DNA of 64,000 bases from the NCBI RefSeq assembly GCF_004349065.1, contig NZ_SMKZ01000014.1:1-64000 (forward strand), given 5' to 3'. A program made the translations under genes and the position numbers. The stretch's first letter is position 1; each line of letters opens with the position of its first letter. This document shows positions 30,528 through 38,381 of this stretch, in pieces. This stretch comes from Jiangella asiatica (GTDB lineage: Bacteria; Actinomycetota; Actinomycetes; Jiangellales; Jiangellaceae). The notes under the pieces are model-generated. The model was not told the origin of the DNA. It ran no database searches and saw nothing but the letters and a program-made list of their open reading frames with translations.

Positions 30528-30580
30528 TTGACGCCAGCCAGCGCCACGCTAGAGTGGGGCGCTGTCCTACTCAGTGGGAC
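30528..30580 (+). promoter_or_regulatory. Promoter and operator candidate for the SDR-enolase-creatininase-lyase operon
   Basis: TTGACG (30528-30533) and TAGAGT (30550-30555) are spaced 16 bp, a good sigma-70-type promoter. Right at the expected start of transcription lies the imperfect palindrome GTCCTACT-C-AGTGGGAC (30564-30580; 7 of 8 arm positions pair). The position suggests a repressor site, most simply for the IclR protein of this locus. Confidence 0.55.
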
Positions 30581-30610
30581 GAGATGGACTCTGACGGATC
30601 GAGGGCGCCC

Positions 30611-31480
30611 GTGATCGAACGCGAAGCTCCGCCACCTGGCGGTGAGCTGGCCGGCCAGACGGTGCTCGTCACCGGCGCGACGGGCCCGGCCATCGCCTCC
30701 GGGCTGTGCGACGCGATCCACGCGGCCGGCGCGCGGCTGGTCGTCAACGGCCCGACCGACGACGAGGTGCGTGCCACCGTCGCGCGCTACCCCGGCGCCG
30801 TCGGCGTGGCCGGCGACGTGTCGCGCCCGGCCGAGGTCGAGCGGATGTTCGCCGCGGCCACCGAGCTCGCCGGGCCGCTGACCGGTCTGGTCAACAACGC
30901 CGGCATCGGGCTCGTCGCACACCTGACCGACGTCACCGACGACCAGTTCGACCACGTGGTCGGCACCGACTTCCGCGGCGTGTGGCTGGTCAGCCGCGAG
31001 TTCGCCCGGGCCGTCCTGGCGCGCGGCGGCACGGGCGCCGTCGTCAACGTCTCGTCGGTCCACGCGGCCAGGACGATCGGCGGGTACGGCGTCTACGCGG
31101 CCGCCAAGGCCGGGGTGGAGGGTCTGACCCGCGGCTTCGCGGTGGATCTCGGCCCGGCCGGAGTGCGGTGCAACGCCGTCGCCCCCGGGTACGTGCCGGC
31201 CGACCGCGACCTGGCACCGCCGGACCATCCGGTGCACGACACCTCGTGGATCGACGCGCACACCACGACCGAGCAGGCGCTGCACCGCGTCATCGAGCCC
31301 ATCGACCTCGGCTGGGCCGCTGTCTTCCTGCTCTCCGACCGCAGCCGGTGCATCACCGGCCAGGTGCTCACCGTCGACGCGGGGCTCACCGCCCTGCTCT
31401 ACAACGCCGACATGGCCACCCGCATCCATGCCGACCGGCGGCGGCGTGCGCGGGCGGCGGAGGGGAACCGCACGTCGTGA
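30611..31480 (+). CDS. SDR-family oxidoreductase
   Basis: This 289-aa short-chain dehydrogenase opens a four-gene catabolic operon. The catalytic Ser lies in VNVSSVHA and the Tyr-Lys pair in YGVYAAAKAG; NNAGIG is also present. The nucleotide-binding loop is unusual: TGATGPAIASG lacks the expected later glycines of TGxxxGxG. I chose GTG 30611 with GAGGG 5 nt upstream; ATG 30584 is an alternative. It likely oxidises a hydroxyl of the imported sugar or polyol. The stop overlaps the next gene as GTGA. Confidence 0.88.
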   Translation: MIEREAPPPGGELAGQTVLVTGATGPAIASGLCDAIHAAGARLVVNGPTDDEVRATVARYPGAVGVAGDVSRPAEVERMFAAATELAGPLTGLVNNAGIGLVAHLTDVTDDQFDHVVGTDFRGVWLVSREFARAVLARGGTGAVVNVSSVHAARTIGGYGVYAAAKAGVEGLTRGFAVDLGPAGVRCNAVAPGYVPADRDLAPPDHPVHDTSWIDAHTTTEQALHRVIEPIDLGWAAVFLLSDRSRCITGQVLTVDAGLTALLYNADMATRIHADRRRRARAAEGNRTS

Positions 31481-32625
31481 CCAGACCCAGCCGGATCGAA
31501 CGGATCCGCGCGACCGAGGTGGTCGTCCCGGCGCTCCCGGGCGCGGTGGACTCGCCGTCGTTGAACCGCCCGCTGCACAACAAGCCGTGGAGGGGCGCGA
31601 GCAGCTGGTCCGTGCAGTTCGACCGGATGCCCAAGGTGATCCTCGAGCTGGAGCTGCGCGACGGGACGGTCGGGCTCGGCGAGCTGTACCGGGCGCACGA
31701 CTGGGAGGTCGTCGACGCCGTCGCCGCCGCGCTCGTGGGCCAGGACGTGCGGGCGATGAGCCTGCAGGAGCCGCCCGTGGCGCGAACCCACGAGTTCGAC
31801 GGCTTCGAGATGGCGCTGTGGGACGCCTACGCGCGCTCGGCCGGCCTGCGCGTCGTCGACCTGCTCGGCGGGCCGGTCCGCGACCGGATCCCCGTCAGCG
31901 CGTGGTCCAGCCACCGCACCGTCGACGAGATCGGCGACATCGTCGCGCCGTTCGCCGCAGCCGGGTTCACGAACGTGAAGCTCAAGTGCTCCCTCGACGA
32001 CGACGTCGTGGCGTGGTGCCAGGCGATCGCCGAGCGGGCGCCGGGGATGTCGGTGGTGCTCGACCCGAACGGTCGCTTCGAACGGCTCGCCGACGCCCGC
32101 GCACTCGGCCTGTCACTTGCCGAGGTCGGCAACGTCGGCTGCCTGGAGGACCCGCTGCCGCACTGGGCGGTGGACGACTGGGTCGAGCTGCGCCGCGCGG
32201 TTCCGATCCCGCTGGCCCGGCACCTGTCGCTGGCCTACCCGCAGTTCGCCGACCGGGGCAGCGAGCTGGTCGCCGTCCTGCGCCGGGGCAGCGCGGACAT
32301 GCTGAACCTCACCGCGGGGCTGAACGACTTCCGCCGCCTCGACCACGTGGCCGACGTGTTCAACCTGACGACGTGGCACGGCTCGCAGGTCGACCTCGGC
32401 ATCGCGGAGGCCGCCTACCTGCACTCCTGCGCCGCCGCCCGAACGTGCACGCAGCCCAGCGACGTCTTCGGCCGGCTGATCCGCTGCCACGACCTGCTGC
32501 GCGAGCCGCTGCGCATCGAGCCTCCGTACGCCCACCTGCCGGACGGACCGGGCCTCGGCGTGAGCCTCGACGAGGAAGCGCGCGCGGAGTTCCGCACCGC
32601 TGAAAGGGAGTACGTGGCGCGATGA
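31477..32625 (+). CDS. Enolase-superfamily protein (mandelate racemase/dehydratase type) with altered metal site
   Basis: This 382-aa product has an N-terminal capping domain and a C-terminal barrel. The barrel shows a KLK lysine motif (VKLKCSLDDD), the first metal ligand in VLDPNGRF and the second in GCLEDPLP. At the place of the third ligand, usually an Asp or Glu after a hydrophobic strand, the sequence reads PLARHLSLAY, with no acid but a His. A later His lies in TTWHGSQVD. A sugar-acid dehydratase is the likeliest role. It is not obviously MenC despite the nearby men genes. GTG 31477 overlaps the SDR stop. Confidence 0.82.
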   Translation: MTRPSRIERIRATEVVVPALPGAVDSPSLNRPLHNKPWRGASSWSVQFDRMPKVILELELRDGTVGLGELYRAHDWEVVDAVAAALVGQDVRAMSLQEPPVARTHEFDGFEMALWDAYARSAGLRVVDLLGGPVRDRIPVSAWSSHRTVDEIGDIVAPFAAAGFTNVKLKCSLDDDVVAWCQAIAERAPGMSVVLDPNGRFERLADARALGLSLAEVGNVGCLEDPLPHWAVDDWVELRRAVPIPLARHLSLAYPQFADRGSELVAVLRRGSADMLNLTAGLNDFRRLDHVADVFNLTTWHGSQVDLGIAEAAYLHSCAAARTCTQPSDVFGRLIRCHDLLREPLRIEPPYAHLPDGPGLGVSLDEEARAEFRTAEREYVAR

Positions 32626-32632
32626 GGAACCC

Positions 32633-33391
32633 ATGACCTACTGGGAACACCTGACCTCCACCCGGCTCGGGACCATCGAACGGTCGCTGCCGGTAGTGCT
32701 GCCGATGGGAGCGATCGAGCAGCACGGGCCGCACCTGCCGCTGGCGACCGACCGCATGATCGTCGATCACTTCTGCCGGGAGCTCGACCGCCGGCTGGGC
32801 GACGACGTGCTGATCCTGCCGACCATCTCCGTCGGATACTCCCGCCACCACGACGACTTTCCGGGCACGCTGTCCCTCAGCCACGAGACGCTGCTGAACC
32901 AGATCGTGGAGACCGCCGACTCCGCGCTGGAGGTGGGCATGTCCAACCTGCTCATCCTCAACGCGCACGGCGGCAACGAGGGCATCGGCCAGGTGGCGCT
33001 GGAGCGCATCGGGCACCGCTGGCCCGACCGCACCATCGTCCGCACCACGTGGTGGCAGGTCGCCGCCGAGGCGCTGCTCGAGCTGAGCACCACCGGACCG
33101 GGCGGGGTCGGCCACGCCTGCGAGCTGGAGACCTCGCTGCTGCTGGAGATCGCCGCATCGCTTGTCGACACCGATGCCATCCCGGCCCGCCAGAACACCA
33201 GTGCGTTCAGCTGGGACGTCTCGGACATGCTGCGCGGCGCGCCGGCCGTCGTCTACCGGCGGTTCGCCGACGTGTCGCCGACCGGCGTGTTCGGCGACCC
33301 CCGCGCGGCCACCGCGGAGAAGGGCCGGCGGATCAGCGAAGTCGTGTCGGCGCGGCTGGTCGCCCTCGTCCGCTCGCTGCGGGAGGGGTGA
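32633..33391 (+). CDS. Creatininase-family amidohydrolase
   Basis: This 252-aa metal-dependent hydrolase carries the family motifs GAIEQHGPHLPLATD (metal ligands Glu, His, Asp), LNAHGGNEG and GHACELETS. Members hydrolyse cyclic amides such as creatinine, or C-C bonds in cyclic keto-polyols such as 3-dehydro-scyllo-inosose. In this operon, following a dehydrogenase and a dehydratase-like enzyme, ring opening of a cyclic ketone, lactone or lactam is a fair inference. The start ATG 32633 lies 7 nt after the enolase-family gene. Confidence 0.88.
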   Translation: MTYWEHLTSTRLGTIERSLPVVLPMGAIEQHGPHLPLATDRMIVDHFCRELDRRLGDDVLILPTISVGYSRHHDDFPGTLSLSHETLLNQIVETADSALEVGMSNLLILNAHGGNEGIGQVALERIGHRWPDRTIVRTTWWQVAAEALLELSTTGPGGVGHACELETSLLLEIAASLVDTDAIPARQNTSAFSWDVSDMLRGAPAVVYRRFADVSPTGVFGDPRAATAEKGRRISEVVSARLVALVRSLREG

Positions 33392-33397
33392 CGAGCG

Positions 33398-34360
33398 ATG
33401 ACGGCGGCAGGCAGCGGCGACGACGACCGGTTCCGCGGGGTGTGCCCGGTGCTCGAGGTGCCGTTCACGCCGGCGGGCGACGTGGACCAGGCCGGCTTCG
33501 CCCGGGTCGTCGACCACGTGCTCGGCACCGGCGTCACCGCGGTGATGTTCCCCGGCTTCGCCTCGGAGTTTCACAAGCTCGACGACGCCGAACGGGACCT
33601 GCTGGCCCGGATCCTGCTGGAGCGCACGTCCGGGCTCGACGTCGCGGCGATCGTGTCGGTGCCCGACCACGCCACGACGATCGCCGTCCGGCGGGCCAGG
33701 TCCGCCGTCGATGCCGGGGCCGACGCGGTCAACATCCTGCCGCCGTCGTTCCTTTCCCCGCCGGGTAACAAGGTGCTTGCCCACGTCGAGGCCGTCCTCG
33801 ACGCCGTCGCCGGGACCACCGCGATCCTGCAGTACGCGCCGGCGCAGACCGGCACCGTGCTGAGCCCGGAGGCGATCCGCGGCCTGGCGCGGGCACACCA
33901 GAACCTGCGGCTGGTCAAGGTGGAGGCGGTGCCGCCGGGCCCGGTGGTGAGCGCCCTGCTCGACGGCGAGCCATCGCTGTCGTGCCTGGTCGGCTACGCG
34001 GGCGTCCAGCTCCCGGACGCGCTGCGCCGCGGCGCCGCCGGCGTTCAGCCCGGCTGCTCCTTCGTCGAGCTGTACGTACGGGTCTGGGACCTCTGGGAGT
34101 CCGGCCGGGTCGACGAGGCGCTCGGCCTGCACGGGCGGATGCTCCCGTACCTCGCGTACTGGATGCAGGGCGTGGAGCTCATCGTCCAGGCGGAGAAGAC
34201 GATCTCACAGCGCCGCGGCCTCATCGATCACGACGTGTGCCGGGCGCCCGGACGCCCGCTCGACGCCCACGAGACAGCCATGGTTGATCGCTTCCTCGAG
34301 GAGTTCCACGACCTGCTGCCAACACCCGTTGGCAGAACAGGTACCCCTGACAACAAGTGA
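33398..34360 (+). CDS. DHDPS/NAL-family aldolase or dehydratase
   Basis: This 320-aa class I lyase of the dihydrodipicolinate synthase family has the Schiff-base Lys in LRLVKVEAVPP and the helper Tyr in AILQYAPAQ. The substrate-carboxylate loop differs from DHDPS: GFASEFHKLD replaces the GTTGE motif, so lysine biosynthesis is unlikely. It would cleave or dehydrate a 2-keto acid produced by the preceding enzymes to give pyruvate or a semialdehyde. It begins at ATG 33398, 6 nt after the creatininase-family gene, and is the last enzyme of the operon. Confidence 0.88.
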   Translation: MTAAGSGDDDRFRGVCPVLEVPFTPAGDVDQAGFARVVDHVLGTGVTAVMFPGFASEFHKLDDAERDLLARILLERTSGLDVAAIVSVPDHATTIAVRRARSAVDAGADAVNILPPSFLSPPGNKVLAHVEAVLDAVAGTTAILQYAPAQTGTVLSPEAIRGLARAHQNLRLVKVEAVPPGPVVSALLDGEPSLSCLVGYAGVQLPDALRRGAAGVQPGCSFVELYVRVWDLWESGRVDEALGLHGRMLPYLAYWMQGVELIVQAEKTISQRRGLIDHDVCRAPGRPLDAHETAMVDRFLEEFHDLLPTPVGRTGTPDNK

Positions 34361-34379
34361 CGGCCGGCACAGCACTAGC

Positions 34380-35309
34380 GTGATCACCGTGACGACCACA
34401 CCGTTCGATCCGGGCCGCTGGCGCCCCGTCGATGGCATCGAGCTCACCGACATCACCTACCACCGGCACGTCGCCGACGGGCGCGACCAAGGCACCGTGC
34501 GCATTGCCTTCGACCGGCCGGAGGTCCGCAACGCGTTCCGGCCGCACACCGTCGACGAGCTGTATCGCGCGCTCGACCATGCCCGCATGACCTCCGACGT
34601 CGGCTGCGTGCTGCTCACCGGCAACGGCCCGTCGCCGAAGGACGGCGGCTGGGCGTTCTGCTCCGGCGGCGACCAGCGCATCAGGGGACGAACCGGATAC
34701 CAGTACACGATCGGTATCGAAGGTGACACCGCCACCACCGTCGACCCCGCCCGCGCCGGCCGGCTGCACATCCTCGAGGTACAGCGGCTGATCCGGTTCA
34801 TGCCGAAGGTGGTCATCGCGGTCGTACCGGGCTGGGCGGCCGGCGGCGGGCACAGCCTCCACGTGGTCTGCGACCTGACCCTGGCCAGCGCGGAGCACGC
34901 CAGGTTCAAGCAGACCGACGCCGACGTCGGCTCGTTCGACGGCGGCTACGGCTCGGCCTACCTGGCCCGGCAGGTCGGGCAGAAGTTCGCCCGCGAGATC
35001 TTCTTCCTCGGCGACGAGTACAGCGCCGCCGACGCCCACCGCATGGGCATGGTCAACGCCGTCGTGCCGCACGCCGACCTGGAGAACGTCGCGCTGGACT
35101 GGGCCGCGCGCGTCAACGGCAAGAGCCCCACCGCCCAGCGGATGCTGAAGTACGCGTTCAACGCGATCGACGACGGCATGGTCGGCCAGCAGGTGTTCGC
35201 CGGCGAGGCGACCAGGCTGGCCTACATGACCGACGAGGCCGTCGAGGGCCGTGACGCGTTCCTGGAGAAGCGCAACCCTGACTGGTCGCGCTTCCCGTGG
35301 TACTACTGA
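34380..35309 (+). CDS. menB: 1,4-dihydroxy-2-naphthoyl-CoA synthase
   Basis: This is a crotonase-fold enzyme that cyclises O-succinylbenzoyl-CoA to the naphthoate ring; about 309 aa. Diagnostic stretches are the oxyanion region AFCSGGDQRIRG, VPGWAAGGGHSLH, and VGSFDGGYGSAYLARQVGQK, which is typical of MenB and not of other crotonases, with C-terminal NPDWSRFPWYY. The start is GTG 34380 or GTG 34389; neither has a clear ribosome-binding site. It follows the unrelated catabolic operon after 19 bp, so that block has been inserted into, or has grown inside, the men locus. Confidence 0.94.
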   Translation: MITVTTTPFDPGRWRPVDGIELTDITYHRHVADGRDQGTVRIAFDRPEVRNAFRPHTVDELYRALDHARMTSDVGCVLLTGNGPSPKDGGWAFCSGGDQRIRGRTGYQYTIGIEGDTATTVDPARAGRLHILEVQRLIRFMPKVVIAVVPGWAAGGGHSLHVVCDLTLASAEHARFKQTDADVGSFDGGYGSAYLARQVGQKFAREIFFLGDEYSAADAHRMGMVNAVVPHADLENVALDWAARVNGKSPTAQRMLKYAFNAIDDGMVGQQVFAGEATRLAYMTDEAVEGRDAFLEKRNPDWSRFPWYY

Positions 35310-35333
35310 TCGGACCACGGGTAGTATCGATTG

Positions 35334-35351
35334 TCCTACTGCGCGTAGGAT
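35334..35351 (+). promoter_or_regulatory. mazEF operator/promoter candidate
   Basis: The perfect inverted repeat TCCTAC-TGCGC-GTAGGA (35334-35350) overlaps a TAGGAT -10-like hexamer (35346-35351) that ends 6 nt before the mazE ATG. This layout suits a leaderless transcript repressed by the antitoxin itself, as is known for many MazEF pairs. Confidence 0.55.
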
Positions 35352-35357
35352 CAGGCC

Positions 35358-35579
35358 ATGGTCACCAAGGTGAGCGTCAGCCTTCCCGCGGAGGACATCG
35401 AGTTCGTCGACCGCTACGCGCGGGCCGAGAACGTCCGGTCCCGCTCCGCGGTGTTCCACCGCGCGCTCCAGCTGCTCCGGGAGTCCGAGCTCGAGAGCGA
35501 GTACGCCGACGCCACCGCCGAGTGGCTCGAGAGCGACGACGCCTCGCCGTGGGAGACCACCGCCGCCGACGGGGTGTGA
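35358..35579 (+). CDS. mazE: MazE-type ribbon-helix-helix antitoxin
   Basis: This 73-aa protein has an N-terminal ribbon-helix-helix DNA-binding segment (KVSVSLPAEDIEFVDRYARA and RSRSAVFHRALQLL) and an acidic C-terminal tail (EYADATAEWLESDDASPWE) of the kind that wraps the toxin. The ATG 35358 has no Shine-Dalgarno sequence. It is followed one base later by the MazF toxin gene. The pair sits between menB and menE. Confidence 0.88.
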   Translation: MVTKVSVSLPAEDIEFVDRYARAENVRSRSAVFHRALQLLRESELESEYADATAEWLESDDASPWETTAADGV

Positions 35580-35580
35580 C

Positions 35581-35928
35581 GTGCGGCGCGGCGACGTCTA
35601 CTGGGTCAACCTCGAGCCGGTCACGGGTTCGGAGGCCAACAAGACCCGCCCGGCCGTCATCGTCAGCAACGACGCGCTGAACCGCACCACCGAGCGGCTT
35701 CGGCAGGGAGTGGTCACCGTCGCGCCGCTCACCAGCAACATCCGGCGGGTCCGCTCGTTCCAGGTCCTCGTCCCCGCCGGTGCGGCCGGCCTGCCGCGGG
35801 ACTCCAAGGTCCAGGCCGATCAGGTCCGCACCATCTCCGCGCACCGCCTCGGCGAGCGGGTCGGCACCCTGCCGCCCGCCCTGCTCGCCGAGGTCGACGC
35901 GGCCCTGCGGCTCCACCTGAACCTGTAG
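35581..35928 (+). CDS. mazF: MazF/PemK-family endoribonuclease toxin
   Basis: This 115-aa toxin cuts mRNA at short sequences and is neutralised by the upstream antitoxin. The family signature RRGDVYWVNLEPVTGSEANK and TRPAVIVSNDALN includes the catalytic Arg/Thr region, and VTVAPLTSNI and SKVQADQVRTIS also match. It starts with GTG one base after the antitoxin stop. It looks intact. Confidence 0.93.
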   Translation: MRRGDVYWVNLEPVTGSEANKTRPAVIVSNDALNRTTERLRQGVVTVAPLTSNIRRVRSFQVLVPAGAAGLPRDSKVQADQVRTISAHRLGERVGTLPPALLAEVDAALRLHLNL

Positions 35929-35957
35929 TCGGGCCGAACATCTAAGCTGAGCGTGCG

Positions 35958-37187
35958 ATGCAGACGAATCCCTCGACCACCGGCCCGGCCACCCTGGGCA
36001 CGGTCGAGGTTCCGCTCCGCCCGGCCGTGGTACCGCGGCTGCTGCCCGCGGTCGCCGCGGCGCTGACCGGCGGCCCGCCCCTGCTTCCACTGCCGGCGTC
36101 ACCGGCCGCGGTCCGCGACGCGCTGCTGGCCGAGCTCCGACCCACACGGCCGGTCGAAAACGGTGTAGCACTGGTGGTGCCGACATCGGGTTCGACCGGC
36201 CGGCCCAAGGGCGCCCTGCTCGGCGCGGCCGCGGTCCGCACGTCCGCGATGGCCACGCACGACCGGCTGGGCGGTCCGGGCCGCTGGCTGCTGGCGCTGC
36301 CCGCCACCCACATCGGCGGGCTCATGGTGCTGGCCCGCTCCGTGATCGCCGGCACCGAGCCGGTCGCCGTCGACCTCACCGAGGGTTTCGACCCGGAGCT
36401 GTTCGCCGCGGCCAGCGTGCAGCTGTTCGCCGGCGCCTCCCGGCGGTACACGTCGCTGGTCCCGCGCCAGCTGACCGCGCTGCTCGACGCCGGCGGCGCC
36501 CCGGCCGAGGCGCTGGCCGGCTACGACGCCGTCCTCGTCGGGGGCGCCCGGGCCGGCGACGACGTCCTCGTGCGGGCGCGTGCCGCGGGTGTCCAGGTGG
36601 TCACCACCTATGGCATGACCGAGACCTGCGGCGGTTGCGTCTACGACGGCGTCCCACTCGACGGCGTCCGGGTGACCATTGCCGACGACGGCCGGATCCG
36701 GCTCGCCGGTCCCGTCCTGGCCAGCGGCTACCGTCTCCGGCCCGACCTCGCGGCGGCGTTCGGGGACGGCTGGTTCACTACGTCCGACCTCGGGTCCTTG
36801 CGGACGGACGGGGCACTGGAGGTGGCCGGCCGGGCCGACGAGGTCGCCGTCTCCGGCGGAGTCAACGTCCCACTGGCCGCCGTCGACGCGGTGGTCTCCT
36901 CGCACCCGGACGTGGCTGAGGCGCTCGCCGTCGCGGCCGCCGACGAGCGGTGGGGCGAGCGCATCGTCGTCGCTGTCGTGCCAGTGTCCGCGGACCGGCC
37001 ACCGGACCTGGATTCGATCCGAGCGCATGTGCGCCGGAGCTCTCCCGTCGCCTACGCACCGAAGGAGCTGGTCGTGCTCGACGCGTTGCCCACCCTGCCC
37101 GGCGGCAAGACCGACCGCCGCGGCCTGGCTTCACGGCTGGGCCTGACCGCGCGGCCGGGCATCGCCGAGCCCGGGGAGGGGCGCTGA
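35958..37187 (+). CDS. menE: O-succinylbenzoate-CoA ligase
   Basis: This ANL-superfamily acyl-CoA synthetase (409 aa) activates O-succinylbenzoate for MenB. Motifs are the P-loop TSGSTGRPKG (residue about 76), TTYGMTETCGG, the hinge region SDLGSLRTDGALEVAGRADE and the C-terminal catalytic Lys in LPGGKTDRR. It is shorter than E. coli MenE (about 450), as is common in actinobacteria. The stop shares a base with the menA ATG (TGATG). Confidence 0.93.
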   Translation: MQTNPSTTGPATLGTVEVPLRPAVVPRLLPAVAAALTGGPPLLPLPASPAAVRDALLAELRPTRPVENGVALVVPTSGSTGRPKGALLGAAAVRTSAMATHDRLGGPGRWLLALPATHIGGLMVLARSVIAGTEPVAVDLTEGFDPELFAAASVQLFAGASRRYTSLVPRQLTALLDAGGAPAEALAGYDAVLVGGARAGDDVLVRARAAGVQVVTTYGMTETCGGCVYDGVPLDGVRVTIADDGRIRLAGPVLASGYRLRPDLAAAFGDGWFTTSDLGSLRTDGALEVAGRADEVAVSGGVNVPLAAVDAVVSSHPDVAEALAVAAADERWGERIVVAVVPVSADRPPDLDSIRAHVRRSSPVAYAPKELVVLDALPTLPGGKTDRRGLASRLGLTARPGIAEPGEGR

Positions 37188-38062
37188 TGGCGACACTGGC
37201 CCAGTGGGTCGAGGGCGCCCGCCCGCGCACCCTGCCGGCAGCGGTGGCACCGGTCCTGGTCGGGACGGGCGCCGCGGCTGCCGCCGACGCCGCACACCTC
37301 GGCCGGGCGCTGCTTGCGCTGGCGGTCGCGCTGGCGCTGCAGATCGGCGTCAACTACGCCAACGACTACTCCGACGGCATCCGCGGCACCGACGAGAACC
37401 GCGTCGGCCCGTTCCGGCTGATCGGTTCCGGGTCGGCCGAGCCATCGGCGGTGAAGGCCGCGGCGCTGTGGAGCTTCCTCGCCGCCGGGGTGTTCGGCAC
37501 GGTGCTCATCGCGTGGTCTGGGCACTGGTGGCTGTTCGCCGTCGGCGCACTGGCCATCGGGGCGGCCTGGTACTACACCGGTGGCCGCAGCCCGTACGGC
37601 TACCGCGGCTTCGGCGAGATCTCGGTGTTCCTCTTCTTCGGGCTCGTGGCGGTCGCCGGCACCACCTACGTGCAGGCCGGCCGGCTCACCGTCACCTCGG
37701 TGGTCTCGGCGGTGGCCGTCGGCTGCCTGGCCTGTGCGCTGCTGCTGGTCAACAACATCCGCGACGTGCACACCGACGCCGTCAGCGGCAAGCGCACGCT
37801 CGCGGTGATCCTCGGCGAACGGCGCAGCCGCATGCTCTACGTGCTGCTGATGGCGGTGCCGTTCGCCATCGTGGCGGCCCTGGCCGCGGCCGGGCAGCCG
37901 TGGAGCGCACTGACACTGCTGTGCGCCCCACTGGCCGCCGCGACCGCCCGCCCCGTCGTCGCCAAGGCAAGGGGCAAAGCACTGATCCCGGTCCTACGCC
38001 GGACCAGCATGACCGAGCTGGCCTTCGCGGTGCTGCTGACGGTGGGTCTGGCCGTCAGCTGA
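37187..38062 (+). CDS. menA: 1,4-dihydroxy-2-naphthoate polyprenyltransferase
   Basis: This UbiA-family membrane prenyltransferase (291 aa, about 8-9 helices) attaches the polyprenyl chain to dihydroxynaphthoate to give demethylmenaquinone. The Mg-diphosphate motif is NYANDYSDGIRGTDENR (about residue 50), and the second aspartate-rich loop is NNIRDVHTDAVSGKRTLAV. Its chain donor is plausibly made by the polyprenyl synthase at the left end of the window. Confidence 0.95.
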   Translation: MATLAQWVEGARPRTLPAAVAPVLVGTGAAAAADAAHLGRALLALAVALALQIGVNYANDYSDGIRGTDENRVGPFRLIGSGSAEPSAVKAAALWSFLAAGVFGTVLIAWSGHWWLFAVGALAIGAAWYYTGGRSPYGYRGFGEISVFLFFGLVAVAGTTYVQAGRLTVTSVVSAVAVGCLACALLLVNNIRDVHTDAVSGKRTLAVILGERRSRMLYVLLMAVPFAIVAALAAAGQPWSALTLLCAPLAAATARPVVAKARGKALIPVLRRTSMTELAFAVLLTVGLAVS

Positions 38063-38103
38063 CCTCGTCGTGACAAGGCCCTCGGTGCGGGTCATGTCCG
38101 CGC

Positions 38104-38277
38104 TCAGGCGTGCCGCCGGGCGCGTCGCGGGCCGGTGTAGCCCCGGTCCTCGCTGGGAATCCGAGCGACGATGGCCGCGCGCAGGTCCTGGAACAGCGAC
38201 AACGCCTCGCCGCGGTGCCGGCCCCGCTTGGCCCGCTTGGCGCTGTCCACGTGCCGCTCGTATTCGTCATTCACCAT
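38104..38277 (-). CDS. Small basic protein, function unknown
   Basis: This 57-aa ORF starts at ATG 38277 with a strong AGGAGG box 6 nt upstream (CACAGGAGGTTCTCATG), which makes translation likely. The product (MVNDEYERHVDSAKRAKRGR at its start) is highly charged and ends in an Arg-rich stretch. There is no membrane segment or recognised domain. It is convergent with menA. A longer in-frame start at 38349 has no ribosome-binding site. Confidence 0.6.
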   Translation of the reverse strand: MVNDEYERHVDSAKRAKRGRHRGEALSLFQDLRAAIVARIPSEDRGYTGPRRARRHA

Positions 38278-38381
38278 GAGAACCTCCTGTGTGAGGACGG
38301 CGCCTCTCAGCCCCGTCTGACCCACAAGACAGGTGATGGCCGCGATCATGACGCGGCCATCTCAAGATTTTTTGCCCGCGG

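Noticed and set aside
31477-32625. Enolase-superfamily gene as menC (o-succinylbenzoate synthase)
   Set aside because: It is embedded by overlaps in a catabolic operon, is longer than typical MenC, and its metal site differs; closeness to menB appears incidental.
33398-34360. DHDPS-family gene as dapA of lysine synthesis
   Set aside because: The GTTGE-type loop is replaced by GFASEF and the context is catabolic, with no dap genes nearby.
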